A stretch of 64,000 nucleotides of DNA from DASQPR01 sp035713725 (GTDB taxonomy: Bacteria; Actinomycetota; Actinomycetes; Mycobacteriales; Micromonosporaceae), in contig DASTMZ010000014.1 of NCBI GenBank assembly GCA_035713725.1, positions 1-64,000 on the forward strand, written 5' to 3'. The stretch's first letter is position 1, and each line of letters opens with the position of its first letter. This document shows positions 26,900-38,406 of the stretch, piece by piece. A program made the position numbers and the translations under genes. The notes under the pieces are model-generated. The model was not told the origin of the DNA, made no database searches, and worked only from the letters and a program-made list of their open reading frames with translations.

Positions 26900-27524
26900 C
26901 CTCACCCCGACCGAGAGCGCGATCCTCGTGGTACTCCTGGCCGAGGCCCGAGAGATCTCCAACAAGGAGCTGGAGACGCGCTTCGGCTTCACGCTCACTG
27001 GGAAGAGCAAGGACAAGCTCAACGCATTAGGCTTGATCAAGAGCCGCCGGCTCGGGCGGGTTTTCGTCCATGAACTCGACAGTGGCGGCTGGGACCGGTT
27101 CCAAGAGCCATTGAACTTCGACGGGGCTCGTCCACGGGCCTTTGGCGCTGCTCTCGCGACACTACTCGCGGCGGTTCGCCGGTACGTCGACAGAAAGCAC
27201 GACAGCCTCGCCATAGCCTTCGCCCCTGAGATCGCGGCACCACCCGCGCGCCCATCGGCCGCGCCGGACCTGACGGATCGCATCCGCGCGACGTACGCAG
27301 CGGTCGCCAGTACCCCGCGCGCCTGGGTGAGCATCCGCGATATTCGCCGGGAACTCGACGACGTGCCCCGGCCAGAGTTAGACGGCGCGCTGCGCCGGCT
27401 CGAACAAGCCGCCGATGTAAATATCGTGCCGGAGTCCAACCAGAAGACCCTCTCCGAGGATGAGCGCGCGGCGGCGGTGCTCATTGGAGACCAGCCCAAG
27501 CATCTTCTGGCGATCGGAGTCTAG
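26883..27524 (+). CDS. Two-winged-helix protein of the nuclease-HerA module
   Basis: A 213-aa protein with no named family that I recognise. Residues 7-70 look like a winged helix (TPTESAILVVLLAEAREISNKELE, then LGLIKSRRLG). About 128-213 hold a second helical/winged-helix unit (WVSIRDIRRELDDVPRPELD, then ALRRLEQAADVNIVPES). A middle stretch is Ala/Pro-rich. It is likely a DNA-binding or adaptor subunit linking nuclease and ATPase. GGAAGGA precedes the ATG at 26883, which lies inside the nuclease gene. The stop TAG shares a base with the ATPase GTG. Codons are less G/C-biased than in the flanking housekeeping genes. Confidence 0.65.
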   Translation: MPGKDDLTPTESAILVVLLAEAREISNKELETRFGFTLTGKSKDKLNALGLIKSRRLGRVFVHELDSGGWDRFQEPLNFDGARPRAFGAALATLLAAVRRYVDRKHDSLAIAFAPEIAAPPARPSAAPDLTDRIRATYAAVASTPRAWVSIRDIRRELDDVPRPELDGALRRLEQAADVNIVPESNQKTLSEDERAAAVLIGDQPKHLLAIGV

Positions 27525-30500
27525 TGACCGAGGACCAGCTGAAGGCACTTGAGGCGCTGCGTCTCGACTGGGCACCTGTGGAAGACGACGTGTGGCGCCT
27601 TCCGCCCTACCACGTGGAAGGGCTGCATCGCGACACCGAGCGCATGGTGCTAAAGGGGATCGACGACGCATTGCGCAGCTCGGCCTCAAGCCCGATCGGA
27701 CTGGCCGTTCAAGGCCAGCGGGGCACGGGCAAGACCCACATGCTCGGTTGGGTCAGGGAGCAGGTGAACGCGCAGGGAGGGTATTTCTTCCTCGTTTCGC
27801 TGCTCGACGCGGAGGGCTTCTGGGCGAGCGTAATGCAGTCCCTGGATGACGGTCTCGCCCGGTCGGCCGACGGCAAGGAGACGCAGCTACGTACCATCCT
27901 GCGCGACCTTGGCGATCGGGCGCGAGCGCCCCGGGCCATGCGCCGAGCCGTGGCCGGCGACACGACGCTCAGCCGCGAGGTGCTCGATACATTCATCGAC
28001 CGGCTCACGGAACGGGTTCCCCAAGTCCAGGGCTGTGAGGACACCGCTCGCGCACTGGTGCTGCTTGCTTCGGATGCTTCGTCGGTGCGCCAAGTCGGCG
28101 AGACGTACATGCAATCCCTCTCGGAGGGACAAGACGAGCGGGCTGCGTGGGGGCTTCGCCAGAAACCGCGACCGCAGCAACTCATCGTGCGGGACGTGTC
28201 AAGGCTGTTAGCTCTCAGCGGGCCCGTCGTGATCGCGGTGGATCAAATAGACACGCTCATCGCCCAATCGGTGAAGTCGACACTGGATGGTCAAGGACCG
28301 GAAGGCCCAGGTCAGGACGCTGTCTTAGAGCGAGTCGCTGGCGGGCTGATGTCGCTTCGCCAACAAACGCGCCGCACGCTTACCGTGGTCGCGTGTATCC
28401 CGGCGACGTGGCAGCTCATCAAGACCCAGGCCACCGATACCGTGCAGGACAGGTTCCGGGAGGCAACCCAGCTCAAGACGATTCCATCGGCCGACATAGC
28501 CCGGGCCCTGGTGGAGAAGCGCTTTGCCTGGCACTTCACCGAGGCTGGATTCGTCCCTGAGTATCCATCGTGGCCGGTGCGACCAGAGACATTCGGCGGT
28601 GCGGTCGGTTTCACCCCGCGACAGCTCCTGATCAAGATCGATGCGCATATCCAAGATTGTCTCGCTCGCGAGACCGTGAGCGAACTTGCCTTTCTCGGTG
28701 ATCCGCCGACAGTGGAGCCGAGGCCTCCCGTGAAACCTCCGCCACCGGCGACCGCACCGAAGCTGGCTGAATTAGATGCCCGGTACGCGGAGCTACTCGA
28801 GGCTACCGATCCGGCCGAGGTGCTTAGCGAGAATGCCGAGGACACGGTTATGCCGTCGTTGCTTACAGCCGGACTGCAGGCGTGGATCATGGAACGAGGT
28901 GATGCCGCAGACGTGTTCTCCGTGGATCCGCCGCCCGGACCGCGACCAGCGCTTCACGCTCGACTTCGGCGCACGCTCGACGAAGGCACCGAGGATCAGG
29001 TGCACTGGGGCTTCCGTGCGATATCCGCATCCAACGCTGTCGCGGCACTAAGTCGGTTGCGGAAAGCGAGTGTCGCTGCCGGACTGACCGATGCAGTGCC
29101 AAAGCGCAAGCTGTTTGTTCTGCGGAACATCGACTGGTCCCAAGGCGCCGCCACACAACAGGAGCTGGCGAGGTTCCACGCGGCCGGCGGCAAGGACATC
29201 GGATTCGATAACCGCGATGTACGAGCCCTACAAGCCCTGTCTACCCTCCTCAAGGAGGAGTCGTCGAGCCTGCAGTCCTGGCTCCTTGCCCGTCGGCCAG
29301 CCAGCGAGATCGAGGTGTTCCGGCAGGCGCTGGGCGACCAAGACGGCAACACGGCCATGATCGATGGGTTACCCGAATCACCGTCCGATCAGGGTGGTGG
29401 CGCCGCTCCAAGCTCCGAGATGTCTGGGTCGTCGACCCGACCGGTCAAGAGCAAGCTGCAGTCTGTGTCTTCGCCAACGCACGTGGTCCGAGCCGATCGT
29501 GGCCGCGACCACCTTAACCTCGGCGTCGGGTTCGATAATGATGCGCCGGTGTCGATCGAGCTCGAAGCGCTTCGCAAGCACATCGCAATCTTCGCCGGCT
29601 CAGGATCCGGAAAAACCGTGCTAATTCGGCGGATTGTCGAGGAGTGTGCGCTGCGAGGTGTTTCGGCGATCGTGCTGGATCCGAACAACGACCTCGCTCG
29701 ACTGGGAGATCCTTGGCCGGAGCCGCCGGCAACCTGGGGCCCGGGAGACTTCAGTAGAGCAAATGACTACCTCGACAACACAGACGTTGTCGTGTGGACG
29801 CCGCGCCGTGAGGGCGGCCGACCGCTCACCTTCCGTCCGCTCCCTGAGTTCCGCGCGGTCCGCGACGACCCCGACGAGTTCGCAGAGGCCGTTGAGTCGG
29901 CGGTGGCGTCCATCGTGCCGCGTGCCAAGCTGGATGGCCGGACGAACAAGGCACTTCTGGGCCAGGCAGTGCTGCGCAACGCCGTGCAGTACTACGGGCG
30001 CCGCGGCGGCAACAGCATGCGGGGGCTCATCGACCTCCTTGCGGCAATGCCCGACGACGTCAGCGAGTTGGACAGCGCGGCGAAGATTGGGGGTGACTTG
30101 GCCCAGGTGCTGACGGCTGCGATGGTCAACGACCCGTTGTTCGGCGGCCGTGGGACGGCCGCCGATCCGGGGACCCTACTTACCCCACCGGAGGGCAAGC
30201 GAGCTCGTGTTTCTGTCGTCAGCTTCGTCGGCCTGCCCTCCGACGATCAGCGACAGAGCTTCGTCAACCAGCTTCAGATGGCGCTATTCGCCTGGATCAA
30301 GAAGAATCCGGCCGGCGACCGCCCCCTCGGTGGCCTGCTCGTGATGGACGAGGCGCAGACGCTGGCGCCGTCCGGAGCGATGACCCCGTGCACACAGAGC
30401 ACGCTCGCCCTAGCGGCTCAGGCGCGCAAGTATGGGCTTGGCCTCCTCTTCGCAACACAAGCTCCCAAGGGCCTGCACAACCGAATCCCGGGCAATGCGG

Positions 30501-30736
30501 CGACACAGTTCTTCGGGCTCCTCAACGCGCCGGTGCAGATCGCGGCCGCGCGCGAAATGGCCCAAGCCAAGGGTGGCGACGTCCCCGACGTATCACTTCT
30601 GAAGTCCGGTCAGTTCTACGTCGCGGTGGAGGGCAGCACGTTTGCGAAGATCCGTACGCCCTTGTGCCTGACCCATCATCCCAAGGCTCCCCTCACTACC
30701 GAGGAGGTTATCGCCCGCGCACGTCGAGGCATCTAG
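27524..30736 (+). CDS. Dual P-loop ATPase: AAA/ORC-like domain fused to a HerA/FtsK-like translocase domain
   Basis: A 1070-aa protein with two ATPase modules. The first has Walker A GQRGTGKT (64-71) and Walker B VVIAVDQID (235-243), like STAND/ORC-type AAA proteins. A middle region (about 410-600) includes WGFRAISASNAVAALSRLRK and KRKLFVLRN and has no name I can support. The second has Walker A AGSGSGKT (691-698), Walker B LLVMDEAQ (938-945) and the HerA/VirB4-type segment GLLFATQAPKGLHNRIPGNA (973-992). HerA-type ATPases pump DNA and often work with a nuclease (NurA, Sir2, DUF4297). Here the partners are the DUF559 nuclease and a winged-helix protein. The GTG at 27524 overlaps the previous stop by one base. 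A defence or DNA-repair role is inferred, not shown. Confidence 0.78.
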   Translation: MTEDQLKALEALRLDWAPVEDDVWRLPPYHVEGLHRDTERMVLKGIDDALRSSASSPIGLAVQGQRGTGKTHMLGWVREQVNAQGGYFFLVSLLDAEGFWASVMQSLDDGLARSADGKETQLRTILRDLGDRARAPRAMRRAVAGDTTLSREVLDTFIDRLTERVPQVQGCEDTARALVLLASDASSVRQVGETYMQSLSEGQDERAAWGLRQKPRPQQLIVRDVSRLLALSGPVVIAVDQIDTLIAQSVKSTLDGQGPEGPGQDAVLERVAGGLMSLRQQTRRTLTVVACIPATWQLIKTQATDTVQDRFREATQLKTIPSADIARALVEKRFAWHFTEAGFVPEYPSWPVRPETFGGAVGFTPRQLLIKIDAHIQDCLARETVSELAFLGDPPTVEPRPPVKPPPPATAPKLAELDARYAELLEATDPAEVLSENAEDTVMPSLLTAGLQAWIMERGDAADVFSVDPPPGPRPALHARLRRTLDEGTEDQVHWGFRAISASNAVAALSRLRKASVAAGLTDAVPKRKLFVLRNIDWSQGAATQQELARFHAAGGKDIGFDNRDVRALQALSTLLKEESSSLQSWLLARRPASEIEVFRQALGDQDGNTAMIDGLPESPSDQGGGAAPSSEMSGSSTRPVKSKLQSVSSPTHVVRADRGRDHLNLGVGFDNDAPVSIELEALRKHIAIFAGSGSGKTVLIRRIVEECALRGVSAIVLDPNNDLARLGDPWPEPPATWGPGDFSRANDYLDNTDVVVWTPRREGGRPLTFRPLPEFRAVRDDPDEFAEAVESAVASIVPRAKLDGRTNKALLGQAVLRNAVQYYGRRGGNSMRGLIDLLAAMPDDVSELDSAAKIGGDLAQVLTAAMVNDPLFGGRGTAADPGTLLTPPEGKRARVSVVSFVGLPSDDQRQSFVNQLQMALFAWIKKNPAGDRPLGGLLVMDEAQTLAPSGAMTPCTQSTLALAAQARKYGLGLLFATQAPKGLHNRIPGNAATQFFGLLNAPVQIAAAREMAQAKGGDVPDVSLLKSGQFYVAVEGSTFAKIRTPLCLTHHPKAPLTTEEVIARARRGI

Positions 30737-30923
30737 CCCTTCGAACCCGGCTTACCCGGCGCGCTCAACGGTCTGTCGTGATCGCCAGCTCATGGGTGAT
30801 CTCCGCGGCTGCGGCACACTCGTCGAGGTATCTACGTGCTCGAAGGTCCGGTGTCAACCGTGACGACGGTCGAATGTGCGGCGTGGACGGCTCCCAACAC
30901 CCGTGCTGACGGTCCGCTCCGCT

Positions 30924-30951
30924 CGGCTGACATTGACGACAGCAGAGTGGT
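30924..30951 (+). repeat. Right copy of the 28-bp direct repeat
   Basis: It matches 25600-25627 at 25 of 28 positions, in direct orientation, 188 bp after the ATPase stop. Together they bracket the three-gene module (5324 bp apart). Confidence 0.7.
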
Positions 30952-31024
30952 GCTGACCCTTCGACGCGGTCTCAGTCGGCAACGTGTCCGGCCGACGATT
31001 CGCGTGCCTAACGCAGGCGGCGGG

Positions 31025-31666
31025 TCACCAGCCGCGGGCGCGCCACTCCGCGATCGACGGTCGTTCACGACCGAGCGTCGAGTCCTTGCCATGGCCTGGA
31101 TAGAACCACGTGTCGTCGGGCAGCCGGTCGAAGAGCTTGTGCTCGACGTCGTTGATGAGTGACGCGAAGCGCTCCTCGTCGCCCTGGGTGTTTCCGACCC
31201 CGCCGGGGAACAGCGAGTCGCCGGTCCACAAATGAGGATGGCCATCCGGATCGCGGTAGAGCAGCGCGATCGAGCCCGGCGTGTGGCCGACGATGTGGAT
31301 CACCTCGAGGCTGGCGTCGCCAACCTCGATCGTGTCGCCGTCGGTGACGGTTCGCGTGACGACCGGAATCTCCGGTGCGTCCGCGGTGTGTGCCACGGAT
31401 CCCGCGCCGGTCGCGTCGACGACGTCTTCGAGACCCTGCCAGTGGTCGCCGTGCCGGTGCGTGGTCACGACTGTGGTGAGCCCGCCGTCGCCGATCAGCT
31501 GCAGCAGTCGGTCGGCATCGTTCGCGGCGTCGATCAGCAACTGCTCGCCGGTCGATGGGCACCGCAAGAGATAGGCATTGTTGTCCATCGGCCCGACCGA
31601 AAGTTTCGTGATCACCAGTCCGGGCAGCTCGCGTGTGTCGGGTGTGGTGTCGCCGGTGTACGCCAT
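31025..31666 (-). CDS. MBL-fold metallo-hydrolase (glyoxalase II-like)
   Basis: A 213-aa metallo-beta-lactamase-fold hydrolase. The metal motif THRHGDHWQG gives H70-x-H72-x-D74-H75; later ligands are the H of IVGHTPGS, the D of WTGDSLFPGG and the H of FYPGHGKD. The pattern and short length suit glyoxalase II or thiol-ester hydrolases. The ATG at 31666 is preferred over an in-frame TTG at 31681. It sits 5 bp after the mycothiol-dependent isomerase homologue, so a mycothiol-linked detoxification substrate is plausible but not proven. Confidence 0.82.
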   Translation of the reverse strand: MAYTGDTTPDTRELPGLVITKLSVGPMDNNAYLLRCPSTGEQLLIDAANDADRLLQLIGDGGLTTVVTTHRHGDHWQGLEDVVDATGAGSVAHTADAPEIPVVTRTVTDGDTIEVGDASLEVIHIVGHTPGSIALLYRDPDGHPHLWTGDSLFPGGVGNTQGDEERFASLINDVEHKLFDRLPDDTWFYPGHGKDSTLGRERPSIAEWRARGW

Positions 31667-31671
31667 CGTGC

Positions 31672-32376
31672 TCACATCCAATCCGGAATCACGGGAAGGT
31701 CGCCGGCCGGGTCCACGGCGAGCCCGACGCCGTTGCTGCGTCCGGCGAGCCAGGCGGCGAGGTCCGGCGCACGGCCCGTCACGGTCACCGTCGGCGTACC
31801 GTCACCGAGCTGCAACGGGTGGCTCAGGTCGTCGGCCCGGAGCCACAGGGCCGGTGGCGTGCCGCCGCGGCGCACCGAGATCAGCTCGTGCAACAGCCGG
31901 TGCGAGAACGATTCGGGCCAGTCGCGCCAGGTGTACCCCGCGGCCAGATCGACGTGGTGCACCTCGACCTCGCGCAGCCGCCGCCACACGATGCCGACGG
32001 CCGGGCCGGCGTCGGCCAGCACCGCGGCCCAGGCATCGGCGGGCTGGTTCGCGCACACGTCCGCGAAGCGGTCGGATGCCGACTTGACGTCGGCGATCTG
32101 CTCGGCGATCGGTCGACTCGCGCCGGCCGCGATGCCCGCGTCACGGTCGCCGGGATTCGCGTACTGCCGCGTTTCGACGCCGGTCCGGGCCCAGGTGAGC
32201 AGGTTGATCAGGGAGTCCGCGTTACGCGCGACGTGGGCGAGCACGTGACCGCGCGTCCAGTCGGGCAGCAGGCTCGGCTCGAGCACGTTTGCATCGGTGA
32301 GCGTGGTGGCGGTGTCGAGGAATCGTGCGGTGGCCCGGTCGACCTCCTGGGCGAGCGCGAGCGGATCGGTGGTCAC
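31672..32376 (-). CDS. Mycothiol-dependent maleylpyruvate isomerase-family protein
   Basis: A 234-aa MDMPI-family protein. The N-terminal DinB-like metal domain shows the family block LLPDWTRGHVLAHVARNADS (H48 a likely zinc ligand) followed by LLTWARTGVETRQY; the REVEVHHVDLAAGY segment near residue 140 is also typical. A C-terminal MDMPI domain ends with VTGRAPDLAAWLAGRSNG. Known members isomerise maleylpyruvate in gentisate breakdown, but many homologues have other thiol-dependent roles, and no gentisate genes are visible here. Start: GTG at 32376; a longer GTG at 32418 is possible. Confidence 0.8.
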   Translation of the reverse strand: MTTDPLALAQEVDRATARFLDTATTLTDANVLEPSLLPDWTRGHVLAHVARNADSLINLLTWARTGVETRQYANPGDRDAGIAAGASRPIAEQIADVKSASDRFADVCANQPADAWAAVLADAGPAVGIVWRRLREVEVHHVDLAAGYTWRDWPESFSHRLLHELISVRRGGTPPALWLRADDLSHPLQLGDGTPTVTVTGRAPDLAAWLAGRSNGVGLAVDPAGDLPVIPDWM

Positions 32377-32644
32377 GGTGGTGAAGATACCGCCCGCGCT
32401 GCCGTCCGGTGCCGGCACGGCATGGCCAGCCCGAACTACGGGGCGTCACGCCGCCGTACCGCATATTGGGTTTGTTTTTTCGCTGGCGACCCCTACCGTT
32501 TTGTTTGACGCATCGACCGGTCGGAGCAGCCGAAGCGAAGGGAAGGCCGCGAGGCGCTGTTCGCAGGGCGGGCCGCGGGGGCTGGTGATCTCACTCGATC
32601 ACCGGGCAGTTGGTTTCACCGCACCACATACGACAAGGGGTTTG

Positions 32645-33718
32645 ATGACGTTCGATCTCGCGTCTCTCGGTTGGGACGCGGAATTCGCTGCCGAGTACGC
32701 AAAATACCGGGTGCGCGGCCACCACCCAGCGCGAGTCATGCGCATGGATCGCGGCATCGCCACGGTGCAGAGCGCTACCGGCGTCGACCGGGCCAGCTTG
32801 GGCGGAGCTCACTTGCTGCGCGCCGGCCGCGATCCGCTGGCGCTGCCGTGCGCGGGCGACTGGGTGGTCGTGCGGACGTGGCCGGACAAGCGGGTCACGC
32901 TCGAGGCCGTGTTGCCACGCCGGACGCAGATCGTTCGCGCGAACCGCAACGACGAGTCGTGTGGCCAGATCCTCGCGGCGAACGTCGACGTGGCCGCCAT
33001 CGTCGAACCGATGGACCCGGCGCCGGACTTCGGCCGCGTCGAGCGGTTGCTATCGCTCGCGTGGGATTCCGGAGCGCGTCCGGTCGTGCTGCTCACCAAG
33101 GCGGATCTCGTCGCGTCGCCGGACCTCGTGGCGGCGCCGGTCGCCGACGCCGCGCCGGGCGTGGACGTCTATCCGGTCTCGGCGGAAAACGGCACGAACG
33201 TCGACGTCGTACGCTCGCTCGTCGCGCGAGGCCGCACGCTGGCACTGCTCGGTGCGTCCGGTTCCGGAAAGTCGACGCTGGTCAACACGCTCGCCGGCGC
33301 CACGGTGATGGCGACCCAACAGATCCGTCGCGCGGACGGCCGGGGGCGGCACACCACGACGTACCGCTCGCTGGTCCCGCTGCCCGGGCTCGGCGCAATC
33401 CTCGACACGCCCGGCATCCGCGCGGTCGGCGTCTTCGACGGCGGCGTCGACGAGGCGTTCCGTGACATCGAAGAGATCGCCGCCGACTGCCGGTTCAGCG
33501 ACTGCCAGCACAACTGCGAGCCGGAGTGCGCCGTGTGGGCCGCGGTGGAGAACGGCGACCTGTCGCGACGGCGGCTGGACAGCTGGCGCAAGCTGCAACG
33601 CGAGCTGGTGTGGCGGACCCGCCGCCGGGAGGCCCGCGCCGCGGCGCGGGCGGCCACCGAGTGGAAGTTCCGCTCCGGCGCCGAGATGCGGATCATCAGG
33701 CGGGTACGCGAGAGCTGA
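32645..33718 (+). CDS. rsgA: Small ribosomal subunit biogenesis GTPase RsgA
   Basis: A 357-aa circularly permuted GTPase that checks 30S subunit maturation. An OB-fold N-terminal part is followed by the G domain in the order G4 (TKAD, 151-154), G1 (GASGSGKST, 203-211), G3 (DTPGIR, 254-259), which is diagnostic of the YjeQ/RsgA group. The zinc knuckle C282-x4-C287-x-H289-x5-C295 comes next. The ATG at 32645 follows AAGGGG. It is divergent from the MDMPI gene with a 268-bp gap. Confidence 0.94.
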   Translation: MTFDLASLGWDAEFAAEYAKYRVRGHHPARVMRMDRGIATVQSATGVDRASLGGAHLLRAGRDPLALPCAGDWVVVRTWPDKRVTLEAVLPRRTQIVRANRNDESCGQILAANVDVAAIVEPMDPAPDFGRVERLLSLAWDSGARPVVLLTKADLVASPDLVAAPVADAAPGVDVYPVSAENGTNVDVVRSLVARGRTLALLGASGSGKSTLVNTLAGATVMATQQIRRADGRGRHTTTYRSLVPLPGLGAILDTPGIRAVGVFDGGVDEAFRDIEEIAADCRFSDCQHNCEPECAVWAAVENGDLSRRRLDSWRKLQRELVWRTRRREARAAARAATEWKFRSGAEMRIIRRVRES

Positions 33719-34302
33719 CCTGCCGTCGGGCGGCCGTGATCATCAACGGTGACCTCCGTCGTCAGCGGTTGACCGCCGAGCGGTCCGCGCCACGAAGATC
33801 CACGCCGCTGGCAAGATCCGGCAGGTCAGACGGCATCGCGACGGCGGTTCGTGCCGGTCACGCCCCGATCGTGGCGGTCCGTGCGGATCGGGATTGCAGA
33901 AGTGTCGGCGGGCGTGGTTACAGTCCGGGCGAGCGATCCGTCCGCCCAAGCTTCGCTTAGGCCCGCGCTCGTTTAGGCAGCGTTCACCTCAAGCTCAGCG
34001 ATCCGTCTGCTTCTTGGATGTGGGCGCGGCCGGTACGGTCGGATCCTTGTGGTGGGTACTGAGCTGTGGGGACTGAGCTGTGGGCACGGAGCGGCGGGTA
34101 CGGAGCCGTGGGTAGTAGGCGGTGGTTTCGAGCGGTGGGTATCGAAAGGGTCGGCCGCACGGTTGATAGTGCGTGCGTTACCGGGCAAGGTGCCGGTGGT
34201 GGGCGCTGTCTGCATGGTGGTGATGGTGCGGTTGGTGCCGGTGACGTCGGTTGATGTCGGTGGTCGGCGATGCCGGCCGAGTCGGGTCGAGGGCTGGTTT
34301 GC
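33719..34302. promoter_or_regulatory. Long uvrA upstream region with GT-rich repeats
   Basis: 584 bp without a credible gene. The right half (about 34050-34145) is made of degenerate 16-20-bp repeats built on GTGGG-TAC/ACT-GAGC. The uvrA promoter must lie here. I saw no SOS (LexA) box of the GAAC-N4-GTTC type close to the start. Confidence 0.4.
34050..34145. repeat. Degenerate tandem repeats upstream of uvrA
   Basis: Units such as GGTGGGTACTGAGCTGTGG recur four to five times with substitutions (gtgggtact, gtggggact, gtgggcacg, gcgggtacg, gtgggtag). Confidence 0.6.
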
Positions 34303-37545
<3,243 letters not shown>

Positions 37546-37802
37546 ACCGCCGACGGGCGGAGTGACTGCGCGTCGGTTGTCCGTGTCGCTGGTGCCCGAC
37601 TGCGTGACCTTGCAGCGGAATGGCAGGAACCTTTGACGTGGTGCCCACCAAATCGTCGCAAGCTCGTAACCCAGCTGACTGGCCCCGGCCCGGCGCCGGC
37701 GTGACGCTCGCCTCACAATGCCGTGAGACGCTTGCCTGCTGAACCCGTGCCGAGGCCAGTCCGTGTCTATGGGCAAGGGCGGCCAGGATGAGAGGGTTTG
37801 GC

Positions 37803-38309
37803 ATGAATCGCGACATTTCTCGCGACGATCACCGTACGAGCGCGCGCGACGACGGCAACGCGACGCGCACCGCCACCATCGGGTGCCCCAGCCGCCGCGC
37901 GGTGCTGCTTGGCGTCGGTGGGCTCGGCACCGCGGCCGCCCTCGCCGCGTGCGGCGCGAATGCCTCCGGTGGCGGAGGCGGCACCGCCGGTAACGACTCC
38001 GGTGGGTCAGGTGGGCAGGCGTCGAATGACCTGGGCGCCACCACCGCCATCCCGGTGGGCGGCGGCAAGATCTTCCCCGACCAGCTCGTCGTTGTGACCC
38101 AGCCCGAGGCCGGGACGTTCAAGGCGTTCAGCGCAACGTGCACGCACGAGGGTTGCACCGTCAACCAGTTGGCGAACGGACTGATCGTGTGTCCGTGTCA
38201 CGGCAGCGCGTTTTCGATCAGCAATGGCGCGGTGAAGCAGGGCCCGGCCATCAGACCGCTGCCCGAGAAGCAGATCACGATCGCGAACGGCGAGATCACG
38301 CTCGTTTGA
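37803..38309 (+). CDS. Exported Rieske [2Fe-2S] lipoprotein
   Basis: A 168-aa exported Rieske protein. A Tat-type signal has twin Arg 31-32 (CPSRRAVLLG) and a lipobox ALAAC with C50. A Gly/Ser-rich linker (54-75) leads to the Rieske domain: C113-x-H115 (ATCTHEGC) and C130-x2-H133 (VCPCHGSAF) bind the cluster; C118 and C132 probably form the usual disulfide. It resembles stand-alone actinobacterial Rieske lipoproteins whose redox partner is unknown; it is too short to be the cytochrome bc1 QcrA. ATG 37803 has GAGAGGG at good spacing; ATG 37788 is an alternative. Confidence 0.88.
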   Translation: MNRDISRDDHRTSARDDGNATRTATIGCPSRRAVLLGVGGLGTAAALAACGANASGGGGGTAGNDSGGSGGQASNDLGATTAIPVGGGKIFPDQLVVVTQPEAGTFKAFSATCTHEGCTVNQLANGLIVCPCHGSAFSISNGAVKQGPAIRPLPEKQITIANGEITLV

Positions 38310-38406
38310 CGCGCGGCGCCGAGGTCGACGGCACCGGACCGCGGACCCGCCGGACCCGTCATCGAGCAGGCCGGCGCTGACATATCAGCGCAGTAGGCTC
38401 ACGAAC

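Noticed and set aside
30770..30920. Minus-strand frame ending RYLDECAAAAEITHELAITTDR after the ATPase gene
   Set aside because: It looks coding-like but has no start codon or homologous domain that I can name; could be a remnant at the edge of the module.
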